Part shown: in pieces, positions 48,827 to 60,800 of the stretch
Layout of the letters: the number at the start of each line of letters is the position of its first letter
How positions within the stretch are numbered: the first letter of the stretch is position 1
Notes under the pieces: generated by a model
Seen by the model: the letters and a program-made list of their open reading frames with translations, nothing else
Databases searched by the model: none
Told to the model about the DNA's origin: nothing
Origin: Bactericera cockerelli
Lineage: Eukaryota > Arthropoda > Insecta > Hemiptera > Triozidae
Assembly: GCA_024516035.1 (NCBI GenBank)
Contig: CM044959.1
Coordinates: 12,278,872 to 12,342,871 of the forward strand
DNA: 64,000 nt
Direction: 5' to 3'
Program-made: the position numbers and the translations under genes

Positions 48827-48950
48827 TTGATCAGTAATCAAAGAAGAAAATCGTTAAAATTACCTTGCAAGCATAGGGAATTGTGGTTTTTGCCCTTACA
48901 GGTTCACGGCAACACTGTAAACACAACTGAAGCCGGAACTACACAAAATG

Positions 48951-49703
48951 GCCAGTTTTCTGAGACTGGATCAATCTTATGAAATTTACTTGTTCTCCAT
49001 GGTTTCATTTCTAAGGATAATAGCTCCGTGAAACTGGCTGCGCCACTTCAAACACAAAATTTGGTGGTAGTATTCAATATACGTAATTACTTATTTTCAG
49101 GATAATATAATTATCAATATGTACCTATAGAGAAAAAATATGAGCTTTTACAAAGGCCGCTATAAATCATATTTATTTAAATTAGCCTTGCCACACTTCA
49201 CTCACGAATTTTGGCAGATATTATTTCCGTGGTCGAGTGTTCTAGTACATTCTGTGCTTACACGCACGTTGCATAATGATAAGAATTCCAAATGGAAGGA
49301 TAACTTCTCATGTCCTGCAAACTTTGAACCTGCAAACTCTAGGCCTGACCTATATAAATTAGACTGGATGGTCACAATAGTAAATTTATGACCACTATAC
49401 ATTTTCCTCAATACCAGTAGAATTTATGAAAGACATTTTTTATCGATTTCGAAGAGAATTTATTACTATTAAATAAACTGGTGTGACACCAAACGACTTT
49501 CCTTATGCCTTAAAAATAAATAAAATTCCGCCCACTGGTGACTGAACGGTAACGTACAAAATATAAATATCAAATCAAATTCATAATCCAGCACCTCAAT
49601 GTCATTGGATTTGATGTGTCACAACACCCATAAAAATCATAAAGTTAGTCTAAGCAGGGACACTCTCTCTCAAAATACCGGTAAATTGGAACCACCAATT
49701 TAT

Positions 49704-49734
<31 letters not shown>
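48951..49734. other. Intergenic, one SINE-3 remnant
   Basis: A decayed SINE-3-like stretch (CCAAATGGAAGGATAACTTC, then TCATGTCCTGCAAAC) lies on the minus strand at about 49285-49370. A poly-A of ~27 bases is at 49710. No gene found. Confidence 0.4.
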
Positions 49735-50432
49735 CACTGCCAATTATGGACACAATACTTCCTCGTGATTGCTTCACATTGTAAACACGTGCCAATTTTG
49801 AGATTTTATAGAAAATTACTTGTATCTCCAAAACGGCTCAACTGATTTTCTTCAAATTTGTTTTATATGGTAAAATATTGTTTTTTCTACATTTTAAATT
49901 CTACAATAAATTCTGTATCGGCAAGTCGTGGTCCTTATTTTTTTACTTTTTTGTCCAAAATTTCGGATTTTCTTAAATATCAGAGTCGAATTATAATTAA
50001 TTTAAAAATAAATACAAATAACCTATGTAAAACAATAATATGCATATTCTTACAAAATTTCATAGAAATCGGGTGTACCGTTCACGAGATATAAGCGTTT
50101 AAGTAAAAAGTTAGTGGTCAGGCGCATGGTCTTTTTCACCCAGAACCGCTTGTATGAATTCGATGAATTTAAAATGGGACCATCTACAGAATGTCTCCTA
50201 GATGTGTGTAAATTTTCATCAAAATCCGTTGAGTAGTTTCCGAGATTTGCGCGTTACAAGGAATCGTTTTAACAGACCGACAGACGGACACAAAACCAAA
50301 TTTACTCAGTAGGTTATGAAACGTCCAGAAATATGAAAAAAATTGAAATTGAAGCAAAAAAATATTTTTTTTTACATAAACGAACACAATACTTCCGATT
50401 TCTAATATTAGAAATTTATCGGAAGTAAAATG
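49735..50432. mobile_element. Non-coding transposon T1, full copy
   Basis: Inverse of 35870-36545: starts ACTGCCAATTATGGACACAA and ends in the hairpin ACTTCCGATTTCTAATATTA / TAGAAATTTATCGGAAGT. High similarity along the whole length, so both copies are complete. Confidence 0.78.
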
Positions 50433-51377
50433 CTGTATCCTCTGCCAAATTCAAGTCTCTAGCTTCTACCGTACTGGAGATATTCAGATATCTTGAATGT
50501 TTACAGACACACACACACACACACGGACCAATGGCTGCTGAAACTTTGGATTTAGTCTCTGGGAACCCTAAAACGTTTTTTGGCACAGAAAATTTATTTT
50601 AGGTATCGAAAATTTTGGATGATTCCATTACTTTCCTTAAATATTATAGGACAAGGAAAGTACAAAATACAGGGTATTCCTTAGCTTTGAGGTTTTAGTT
50701 TTATTGAAAAAAAAAAAAAAAAATAAGTCACACCACACGACTTTCCTTATCACTCGAAAAGAGGTCAAATTCTACTGCTGATGGTTAGTGGTGACACAAA
50801 CGGTAACATATACATGTTACCGTATATATAGCTAAAAATCAATGTCAAATTCATAATCAGCACCTCAAAATCATCAGATTTTAATAAGTCACAACTTCCT
50901 TCTAGGTGAATCATAAAAAAGTTAGTCCAAGCGGGTCTCCCATAGTACCGCTATATTGTACAGATTCCAAAAAGTTCAAGATAAAAAAAAAAAAAATAAG
51001 ATCTGAGTAAATCCCTATTACTTTTTCATTCCAAGGAAAAGTTGTTCTCTAACTTTTTTATATCTTTAACCAGTCCAAAGGAAAGGTCCTTGCGGCCCTT
51101 TTTTTCAACCAAAAGTTCGTGGTACCTACGTGTGGTGTTTAGAAAATCTTACTGTTGTCGAGATAGAAAATCGTGTTTATAGATAGACAGACTCACGGAC
51201 CAATGGACAAAAAAAACAACTTTTTTGGTATCCTGAGGCTGTGAATGCTCTGTCATCCAGAAATGTGAAAACTGGGTAGGTCAAATTTTCGACGAATACA
51301 ACACTTTCCTTATTATAGGATAAGGAAAGTAAAAATCCACATTTTCAGTCATAGTGAATTTTCTGTTTTCTTCCCAG
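50433..51377. other. AT-rich DNA with internal repeats
   Basis: Two similar stretches (about 49485-49700 and 50720-50960: ACTTTCCTTATGCC.., GGTGACACAAACGGTAACAT, CAAATTCATAATCAGCACCT) form a direct repeat around T1, another case of repeated flanks around an insertion. (CA)n at 50507-50523. No exon seen except at 51378. Confidence 0.45.
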
Positions 51378-51463
51378 CCATCATGAATCTTCCTGATAAC
51401 GAAGCCAAAGTCCTGGATGAACTGCCAGTTGATAAGGATTACTTTGTAAAAAAGCTGATATGA
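51378..51463 (+). CDS. Candidate terminal exon, gene unknown
   Basis: Good acceptor TTTTCTGTTTTCTTCCCAG, then an open phase reading MNLPDNEAKVLDELPVDKDY and FVKKLI before TGA at 51461-51463. Charged composition and codon use look genuine. I do not recognise the family; the upstream exons, if any, may include 42811-42901. Confidence 0.45.
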
Positions 51464-52274
51464 TCACACAACATTCTATTACAAGTGTGGGAGTTTTTTT
51501 ACAAGGAATTTTGTGAGGGAGTTTTTTTATGACACGACCCAGACGGCACAGAAAGTGTTTAAAAAGATTTTAAAAACACTTATTTTGACAAGATTCAAAC
51601 ATTTTATAAAGCTTATTTTGACAAGGCTTAACATTTTAGAAACACTTCTGTAAGCTTACTACTTCCTCCCCCTGAGCATTTTATTAAGCTTATTTTTACA
51701 AGGTTTTGGAAATTGCATACCTACTTAATAATTAAGGGGCTCCATATTGAATTTCATACCGCCGCCATTGCCCGGGAAAATTTGAAAATTGTGATTTCAC
51801 AGGTAGGGCCAGGAAATTTTTAAAATTAATTTGGATTTGATGAAAAATATACTTTTTCAAGGCAATTTGGTCTACAATGATGAAAAGCTGTTGATGAAAT
51901 GCTAACATTAATAAATAAGAAGACAATTTGTGTTTTTCAGTTTTATATTTTTCCATTTACATGGTAAAAGAATTGAAAGCAAAAATATGTAACAAACAAA
52001 AACATGAAACAAACAGAATATAATACATAGAATCAGCAGATAAATTAAGCCTAGTGGACTTAATTAATCTAAATCTATTATACATATAGGTAATTAAGAG
52101 AGAGATATGCTGAAATGCCATCTTCCTGCCCAGCAGCAGGCTGCCCAAAGACAAAGAATACCAGAACAGAAGTTGAGATTATTGAAGATGAAATTAGGAA
52201 ATAGAACCCAGAGAGAATTTTGACTATAACATGGCATTCGTAGAAAAAGAACAGTCTTCCAGAATTTTTTTTTT

Positions 52275-52600
52275 GTTTGTTCAAGTGGGTTTAACCTCAA
52301 TTGCATAGTCATATCATGACCGAGGTTTTACCCTCATTTGCAGGAAACTCACAAACCTGTTACCCACATTAAGCTCACTGAGCCTGGGTTGGGCCATTTT
52401 ATTCTGAATTTACTGGGAATAGTACCAGGTAGCCACATTGACCTCACCCAGCCTGATAAACGCTGTGTATTGTATACCCATGCCAGCTTCATATTTTCAA
52501 AAGAAGGAGAATTATCTGTTTCACAACAACAAAAATGAACCAAAATCTTTGTATTACGGGCAGTAGTCAAATCCTTAATAATGCAAGCTACTGTTTTAAA
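52275..52600 (-). repeat. SINE-6 and SINE-1 pieces fused
   Basis: 52285-52395 is SINE-6 (GTTTTACCCTCATTTGCAGG, ATTAAGCTCACTGAGCCTGG). 52400-52580 continues as a SINE-1-like copy with CACATTGACCTCACCCAGCC and a head ending TTACGGGCAGTAGTCAAATC. The junction falls at the block the two families share. Confidence 0.6.
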
Positions 52601-52734
52601 AGTTAAAATTAATGAACACATTATAGTAAAAAATGTACTTATTACAAGTAAAAAACTGTCTAAATTTGCAACACTTAATACTTCTTCTTAACTTACAATA
52701 TTTTTTTTTATGTCATAGCTGGTTGAAGATCCAT

Positions 52735-53090
52735 AAAAAACCCCTGTCCTGATTTGAGATAGTGAGGATGGGAATTTCATTCTGAATTTAATGGGAACAG
52801 TACCAGCTACCCACATTCACCTCACTCAGCCTGAGTAGGGCTAGATAAACCAGCCTCACATTTTCAGAGAACAGATTTATTTATTTTAAAAAAATGGGGG
52901 TTGTATACTGAATTTACTGGGAATAGTACCAGCTACCCACATTAACCTCACTTAGCCTGATAAGGGCTAGAAATGCCTTATTTTCAAAGGGAACAGAATT
53001 TGCTGTTTGAAAGAAGAAAAAAACTGTAAATTGAACACAGGATCTTTTGATTATGGAACAGTGTAGTCAAATCTTCAATAATGTGAACCT
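52735..53090 (-). repeat. SINE-1 copies, one nested or tandem
   Basis: Two cores (CAGCTACCCACATTCACCTC near 52805 and CAGCTACCCACATTAACCTC near 52930) precede a single head at about 53040-53085. Partial tandem duplication of a diverged SINE-1. Confidence 0.6.
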
Positions 53091-54384
53091 ATTAAAAAGC
53101 CTTTAGCTAGTCAGTTCTCTGTTTATAGTTGTTTAGCAAAACACTGGTCTTCTCCCTGTTTAAAATCCCCCAGTCAGACACCTGTTAAGAGTGTGATTCT
53201 GATTAAGTGGAATATCTGGAACAGGTTAATCTCCAGCATTTCCACATACATATCCTGGTTTGACTATAAAACAATGTAAGATATTGTTTAGCTATTGCTT
53301 ACCCCACTAATTGGAGTGTAAAACTCCCTTATGATTAATGCATGGAAATTGGTACACTTTAGAACAGTAAACTTTTTAAAGTAGAGAAAAATTTCTTTTT
53401 AGTTACACCCTAAAACTGTGATGAAGGAACTTTAGAAGAGTCAACTTGTTGGACTTTTATCAGAAATTGTTAGATATAATTACATATTGTTAAATCATCA
53501 ATAAAATGTGTAGTCACTTTCACTTATCCGGTGTTGGGTTCAATATGTTTGAGGAGGGAGGCAGCTTGAATAGGTTTCTTCAGATTGAAGCTATGTTGGA
53601 TTGGATGCACAATACATGTAAACAGGTGGAAAATATCATGTGGATTTCCTCCATAGATCATATTTTAAATGCTAGGATCCAGTTTAAAAAGATATTATGT
53701 TTGCAGACATATTGACCATCCTGACCTCAGTTGGTCAAAAATTGTTCATGCTCTCTAAGGTAAAAGTTTGTAAAGAGCTCCAGAATTCAGTCAGAGCATT
53801 GGATCACTAAAAACAGAACTATTTTAAGTTACAATACTAATATAACTAATAACTTAAAAGTGTTTTGCGACTTGATAAACTTTTCAGTTATTTAATTTCA
53901 AAAATTCAATATGGAGTCCACAGACCATTGATGAAGAGAGACATATTGCATACACAGTCACACATTTATTTTTTAAGGCGTTTTCTCTATTCCGATGTCT
54001 TGCGAAAAAAAAATATTAAAAAACTTATAAAAGATTGCGGAAACCTTTCCAAAGTGTTTATAAACCTTGCCTAAGTAAGTTTTCCGCAAACTTATTATTT
54101 CATACTTTTTTATACTTTTTTAAATCTTGTGAAGTAAAGGTTATTTTTACAAGGAAAAATCCATACTTTTTTTATACTTTTTAAACCTTGTGAAGTAAAG
54201 CTTATTTTTACAAGGAAAATTCAGAGTCTATAAAGCTTGTGTAACCTTTTGTGCCGTCTGGGGAGTGTCGGAAAATAATAGGTTTACTTAATTGGGTTTG
54301 CTTATTATAATAAGTTTACTGCTAACTATTCTCATTACAGACAACTATTAAGACGGCTAGATTTGGGTGAAAAAAGCACAACTT

Positions 54385-54535
54385 TTTGGTGGGGTTATTG
54401 CCAAACCTTTAGTTAGGACATAATGTATATATTTATTTATTTATTTTAACTTTTTCTTATATTGTATATTAATTTGTAATTACCTGTGTTGAATATATGT
54501 CCTTAAATAAAATGTAAAATAATAACAATAATAAC
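54385..54535 (+). repeat. LINE 3' tail fragment
   Basis: GGGGTTATTGCCAAACCTTT ... AGTTAGGACATAATGTATAT ending TAAATAAAATGTAAAATAAT. Confidence 0.6.
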
Positions 54536-54589
54536 CTTTTAAAAAATGGACATTTTGAAAAGTTAAAAATCTGTTTTACGTGCACTAGT

Positions 54590-54800
54590 AGTCAAGTGCT
54601 TAACACACTAGTCTGGTAATCCTGCTAGCATAATGATCCATTGGTTCGAATCCCACCCAGTGCATGAGTTTTCCCTCATTAATTTGAGTTTTTGACCACA
54701 TAATAATAATAAGACTATCAGGGTTAGGTGGTAGAAAATGCTTTGAGCATTAACCTTGCCTGGTGGTTACCTTCCACTAACGAGTGTTATATTATTTTTA
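54590..54800 (+). repeat. SINE-2 copy, full length
   Basis: ACTAGTAGTCAAGTGCTTAA, ATTGGTTCGAATCCCACCCA, AAGACTATCAGGGTTAGGTG, TACCTTCCACTAACGAGTGT with (ATT)n. Confidence 0.82.
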
Positions 54801-55269
54801 TTATTGTTTAAAGATGACATAATTCAGATAGAATAATTATACAAATACATGAGAGGACATTTAGACATTATAAAATACACACATGAATACATTTTACAAG
54901 TACACTTTTCAACAATGTTACAAATCAAAAATCTCTTATAATTAATTGTGCAAGCTTTTCAGGTTAGATAGTATACTAGCAACATTACCCCTCTAAATTG
55001 CAAGGGATATTCTCTGCCAAAGATGTTGAGCTGCCTTTCTATCCCCGGAAATATTCACAAGCAGGCTAGGTACATGGCTTCTACTTCATTTTGATAGTAG
55101 ATGCTGTCTCTTAGGAGTAAATGTAGTGAGAGATATGATGAATCTTTCCAAGCTTGGAGCAGGTTTGGTTGATCCATAACTGAAAAAAAATATATACTAT
55201 ATAAATATTTTTAAATAAAATAAACTGATGTGAATGCAAAATTTTGTTACAAATGAATAGCAACTTTGG

Positions 55270-55495
55270 TTTTGTGTCCATCTGTTAACTGCATTCCTTA
55301 TAATGTGCAAATTTCTGAAACTCCTAAACAAATTTGAATTATTACTAAACAAATTTGAAGAGAATTGGTTGAGAACTTTTGTAGATACAAGTCATTTAGT
55401 AACAATCATAAAAACAATAATAAAAGTTGAAAATTATGATTATCATTCACAAGGAAGTATTGTGTCCATAATGAATTGGCAGTGCATTTTTCTCT
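55270..55495. mobile_element. Transposon T1 fragment
   Basis: GCATTCCTTATAATGTGCAA through GGAAGTATTGTGTCCATAAT; an internally deleted T1 copy retaining the GTGTCCATAATT end. Confidence 0.6.
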
Positions 55496-56047
55496 TTTTG
55501 ACTTAAGTTAGTCTACCCTGTAAATTGCCTAAAATAATTGAACAAGAGAATTGCAAAAATTGTCAAAACTGTACCATACTTATAGGTTCCTATTGATATA
55601 AACTTGTTTTGTTTAACAGCGTTTTTAGTAAGTTGTGGTTTGCATTGTAGTAAACCCCCATTAGCACATACAATAATGTATGCCTACAAAAAAAACTGTG
55701 TTTCACATGGATCGAAGTCAGAGGTACTTTTTATAATATTCTGTGACAATGAACTAGCTTTAATGTGATACACACTTAATTATTGTGATATTTTTTATTA
55801 TAATTAATGCCTTAGCTAAGTCTAAATGATAAAATATAGCAAACAATTCATAAGGTTTGACCCCTAGTAAAAATATGTAAAAAAAAAAATACAAAACAAC
55901 TTTTCTAAAATATGTTTATATTGAATTATTGTTTATTTTAACTTTCTCATTTCTTAGAGCATATTAAACTAATAATTAATTGATCAACAGTATATATTTA
56001 GGGCTAAATAATCCACAGCTGACACCGTTTCTTCTTTTCTACTTCAG
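55496..56047. other. Intergenic, nothing recognised
   Basis: AT-rich sequence without repeats shared elsewhere in the window that I could see. Confidence 0.4.
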
Positions 56048-56128
56048 CTGGACAATATGTTTTCATCAGATTTGAATGTCATGGGGATCTTTTGTGACCT
56101 TTCTAAAGCCTTCAAGTGTGTTGTGTGA
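56048..56128 (+). pseudogene. LINE reverse-transcriptase fragment
   Basis: Reads LDNMFSSDLNVMGIFCDLSK then AFKCVV and stop. GIFxDLSKAFxCV is the motif A region of non-LTR reverse transcriptases (the first catalytic Asp is in CDLSKAF). Both ends are lost; dead copy. Confidence 0.75.
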
Positions 56129-56249
56129 TAGTTGAAAGGGAGATTATGAGAGTGTGAGTGCTTTCTGGAATGAAGGCTTGATCTTAGACAAAAATCAATA
56201 GTAGCGGCTGAATAAATCCTGTGACATCACATCTGTACCAGAAATACCA

Positions 56250-56335
56250 GATTACCTGTATAGATGGTAGAAAATGCTTTGAGCATTAACCTTGCCTAAT
56301 GGTTATACCTTCTACTAAAATGTGTTATTATTATT
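56250..56335 (+). repeat. SINE-2 3' fragment
   Basis: GGTAGAAAATGCTTTGAGCA and TTCTACTAAAATGTGTTATT with (ATT)n. Confidence 0.6.
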
Positions 56336-57894
56336 ATAATAGATTCAGAGAGTCTGAGTTATAACACTAGATCTGTCAATATTACTTGTCAGAAGTAAAT
56401 ATGTTTTTGAATTTAAAATCATATTCTAAATCAATGGTTTTGGATTCAGTTCTTTAAAAAAGTACAAGCTAAATGTGTCCAAAATCTTGCTCAATTTAGC
56501 CTTTAAAAGTTCAGGTGACTGTTTCAAAAAGAGTTATGTTTATTATTCATTCAAATAACAGTGGAATCTTTTGAGTTCATTATTTATAAGTACAAGGTTT
56601 GCTTTTCAGGAATTGACGTTCAAAGTTCAAAAATACCTTCTACTGGACAAAAGTTATAGTACATTTAAGCTAAACTAGACTAAAAAAATTGAAGTTCTGA
56701 AAGAAAATGCTATTATTGCTCTGTGACTTACTCTTTCTCATCTTCCTGTAGTGATATGTGTTTGTTGAGATCTGTACAATCTACAATAATTATTTGAATA
56801 AAACCAAGTTCAAGAGGAGATACAAATTTACTGAACAAACAAAACACTCGATAATGTAAGGGAATTGAATTAAATAAAATATCCCACAACAAGGGATGAA
56901 GGGATTGTAAATTTCTAATCAGAAATTTGTACTAACTATCCTGAAATTGATTAAAAATAGCAGACATGTGTGAAGTTAGCAAATCGAGCACCATTGAAGG
57001 TTTGCACCATCGAAGACACGCACCATTAAAACCGACCCGGAAGAGTATTGAATAAGTGAAACATGAATTTGAAAAGATGCCATTTTGGTTCATTATGTTT
57101 CTATAGGATAGGTACTTCTGTGGGCGTAAGTACGGGCAGAAAATGGTAATCGTTTTTTTTTACTTTCTGGAAAATCAGTAACGATAATAGATGAGAAACC
57201 ACACAACTTAAAATAATTGTGCTTCTCAATGACATTACAAGAATTGATACTCATACTCCCATGGGCGTAAGAGGTTTTTTCACATTATGGATCAAAAACG
57301 GTGAAATTAACCTTCAAGTTCTCAAAGATTCCATTCGTATTCTCAACTTACACCTCTTCAACCAATAATCAATTTTAAAAATTCTCCAAATTATCCATCT
57401 ACCTACTTGATATTTCCAATAAATTGGGATAGTAGAAGTATATCGTCAACTAAAGTTATAAAATAAAAGATAAACCATACATCAAGACTACAACATTAAG
57501 AAAACCGGACTGTATAGTCAAGGGACGGATACGTCTCACGGTCGAGCCTGCTCTCTCTCTCTCTAATCAAATTCATTCACTACTCAAGAACATTGAATCG
57601 TTAATCTTGTAGGTGTAAGAGCGGATTGGCTTAGTTCATTCGATATAACATTATTTCCCTTTAATTATTGGATTTTTTGTGGGCGTTATATCATGGGCGT
57701 ATCACCCGTTTAAATTTTTTAGCTTCAATATAGTTAACTTGCAACATAAATCTTTCATGTCAACCTCCTCGAATATCGCGATCTTTTACGAAGAAGTGCG
57801 AACGTTTACGAATGTACTTTTCAGTCCAAATATGGGTGAGGGGTGAGGAAGCAGATGTGCCGTGGGCTGAGGGGCTGCTCTTGACCTGTATGAA
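56336..57894. other. Intergenic, contains inverse copy of 40855-40960
   Basis: 56880-57015 repeats the ATATCCCACAA...MCEVSKSSTIEGLHHRR segment in the opposite orientation; the short frame starts at 56962. Elsewhere no gene was found. The motif TGGGCGTA recurs several times between 57120 and 57700. Confidence 0.45.
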
Positions 57895-60800
57895 TCCACC
57901 TACAACGTTTCTACCTACAAGATTTTTTTAGGGTTTTTTTGTTTCACATCCTACTTACAATATTTAGGGTTTTTAGTTTCAAAATTATATCGGCCATGCC
58001 CGAGGCAAACTATTCGTTGTACACACATAGGGTCTTTCTTATTGTTATAATCATATACCTAGGTATATCATATGCTAATTTCAACAAAGTTGTAGGTGTC
58101 ATTTTCGTGATATAGCCGTTTGAATATAAAAAGTTCAAAAAAAATATTCTAATTATACATAAAGGCACTGCCCGAGACAAACTCTACGTTGTACACACAT
58201 AGGGTCTTTTTGAATGTACTAGACACATACCAAGCCATCTAATATGGTAATTTCAACAAAGTTGTAGGTGTCATTTTTGAGATATTGCTTGTTGAATTCC
58301 TACCTACAATAATTATTGTTTTTAGATTCGAAATGTTATCGGCACTGCCCGAGGCAAAATGTCCAGTGTACACATATAGGGTCTTTTTTATTGTACTGAA
58401 CACATACTGAGACACATAATGTGGCAATTTGAGCAGATTTATAGGTGTCATTTTTGAGATATAGCCGGTTGAATATAAAAAAAATCAGAAAAATTACTCT
58501 AATTAAACTTAAAGTCACTGCCCGAGACAAACTCTTCGTTGTACACACATAGGGTCTTTTTTAATGTTATAAACATATACCTAGGTATATTAAATGCTAA
58601 TTTCAAAAAGTTGTAGGTGTCATTTTCGAGATATAGCCGTTTGAATATAAAAAGTTCAAAAAAAATATTCCAATTATACATAAAGGCACTGCCCGAGACA
58701 AACTCTACGTTGTACACACATAGGGTCTTTTTGAATGTGCTAGACACATACCAAGCCATCTAATATGGTAATTTCAACAAAGTTGTAGGTGTCATTTTTG
58801 AGATATTGCTTGTTGAATTCCTACCTACAATAATTAGTGTTTATAGATTCGAAATGTTATCGGCACTGCCCGAGGCAAAATGTCCAGTGTACACATATAG
58901 GGTCTTTTTAATTGTACTTAACACATACTGAGACACATAATGTGGCAATTTAAGAAGATTTGTAGGTGTCATTTTTGAGATATAGCCGGTTGAATAAAAA
59001 AAAGTTCAGAAAAATTACTCTAATTATATTTAAAGGCACTGCCCGAGACAAACTCTTCGTTGTACACACAGAGGGTCTTTTTTAATGTTATAATCATATA
59101 CCTAGGTATATTATATGCTAATTTCAACAAAGTTGTAGGTGTCATTTTCGAGATATAGCCGTTTGAACATAAAAATTCAAAAAATTTATTCTAATTCTAC
59201 ATAAAGGCACTGCCCGAGACAAACTCTTCGTTGTACACACATAGGGTCTTTTTGAATGTACTAGACACATAATAAGCCATCTAATATGGTAATTTAAACA
59301 AAGTTGTAGGTGTCATTTTTGAGATATTGCTTGTTGAATTCCTACCTACAATAATTAGTGTTTATAGATTCGAAATGTTATCGGCACTGCCCGAGGCAAA
59401 ATGTCCAGTGTACACATAGGGTCTTTTTAATTGTACTTAACACATACTGAGACACATAATGTGGCAATTTAAGCAGATTTGTAGGTGTCATTTTTGAGAT
59501 ATAGCCGGTTGAATAAAAAAAAGTTCAGAAAAATTACTCTAATTATATTTAAAGGCACTGCCCGAGACAAACTCTTCGTTGTACACACAGAGGGTCTTTT
59601 TTAATGTTATAATCATATCCTAGGTATATTATATGACAATTTTAACAAATTTGTAGGTGTCATTTTCGAGATATAGCCGGTTGAATAGAAAAAGTTTAGA
59701 AAAAATACTCTAATTATACCTAAAGGCACTGCCCAAGACAAACTCTTTGTTGTACACACATAGGGTCTTTTATAATGTTATAAGCATATACCTAGGTATA
59801 TCAAATGCTAATTTCAACAAAGTTGTAGGTGTCATTTTCGTGATATAGCCGTTTGAATATAAAAAGTTCAAAAAAAAATATTCTAATTATACATAAAGGC
59901 ACTGCCCGAGACAAACTCTTCGTTGTACACACATAGGGTCTTTTTGAATGTACTAGACACATACCAAGCCATCTAATATGGTAAGTTCAACAAAGTTGTA
60001 GGTGTCATTTTTGAGATATTACTTGTTGAATTCCTACCTACAATATTTAGTGTTTTTAGATTCGAAATGTTATCGGCACTGCCCAAGGCAAAATGTCCAG
60101 TGTACACATATAGGGTCTTTTTTATTGTACTTAACACATACTGAGACACATAATGTGGCAATTTAAGCAGATTTGTAGGTGTCATTTTTGAGATATAGCC
60201 GGTTGAATATAAAAAAAATCAGAAAAATTACTCTAATTAAACTTAAAGACACTGCCCGAGACAAACTCTTCGTTGTACACACAGAGGGTCTTTTTTAATG
60301 TTATAATCATATACCTAGGTATATTATATGCTAATTTCAACAAAGTTGTAGGTGTCATTTTCGAGATATAGCCGTTTGAACATAAAAATTCAAAAAATTT
60401 ATTCTAATTCTACATAAAGGCACTGCCCGAGACAAACTCTTCGTTGTACACACATAGGGTCTTTTGAATGTACTAGACACATAATAAGCCATCTAATATG
60501 GTAATTTAACAAAGTTGTAGGTGTCATTTTTGAGATATTGCTTGTTGAATTCCTACCTACAATAATTAGTGTTTATAGATTCGAAATGTTATCGGCACTG
60601 CCAAGGCAAAATGTCCAGTGTACACATATAGGGTCTTTTTTATTGTACTTAACACATACTGAGAACATAATGTGGCAATTTAAGCAGATTTGTAGGTGTC
60701 ATTTTCGAGATATGGCCGTTTGAACATAAAAAGTTCAAAAAAATTATTCTAATATAATCATATACCTAGGTATTTATATGCTAATTTCAACAAAGTTGTA

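Larger units (their letters stand above)
51538..54262. mobile_element. Unclassified DNA transposon, ~2.7 kb
   Basis: Left end CCCAGACGGCACAGAAAG, right end the inverse CTTTTGTGCCGTCTGGG. Inside each end are several AAGCTTATTTTTACAAGG-type subterminal repeats (left 51580-51710, right 54080-54240). The middle is AT-rich with SINE-1 and SINE-6 insertions and no transposase frame. No target duplication is obvious. Superfamily unknown. Confidence 0.65.
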
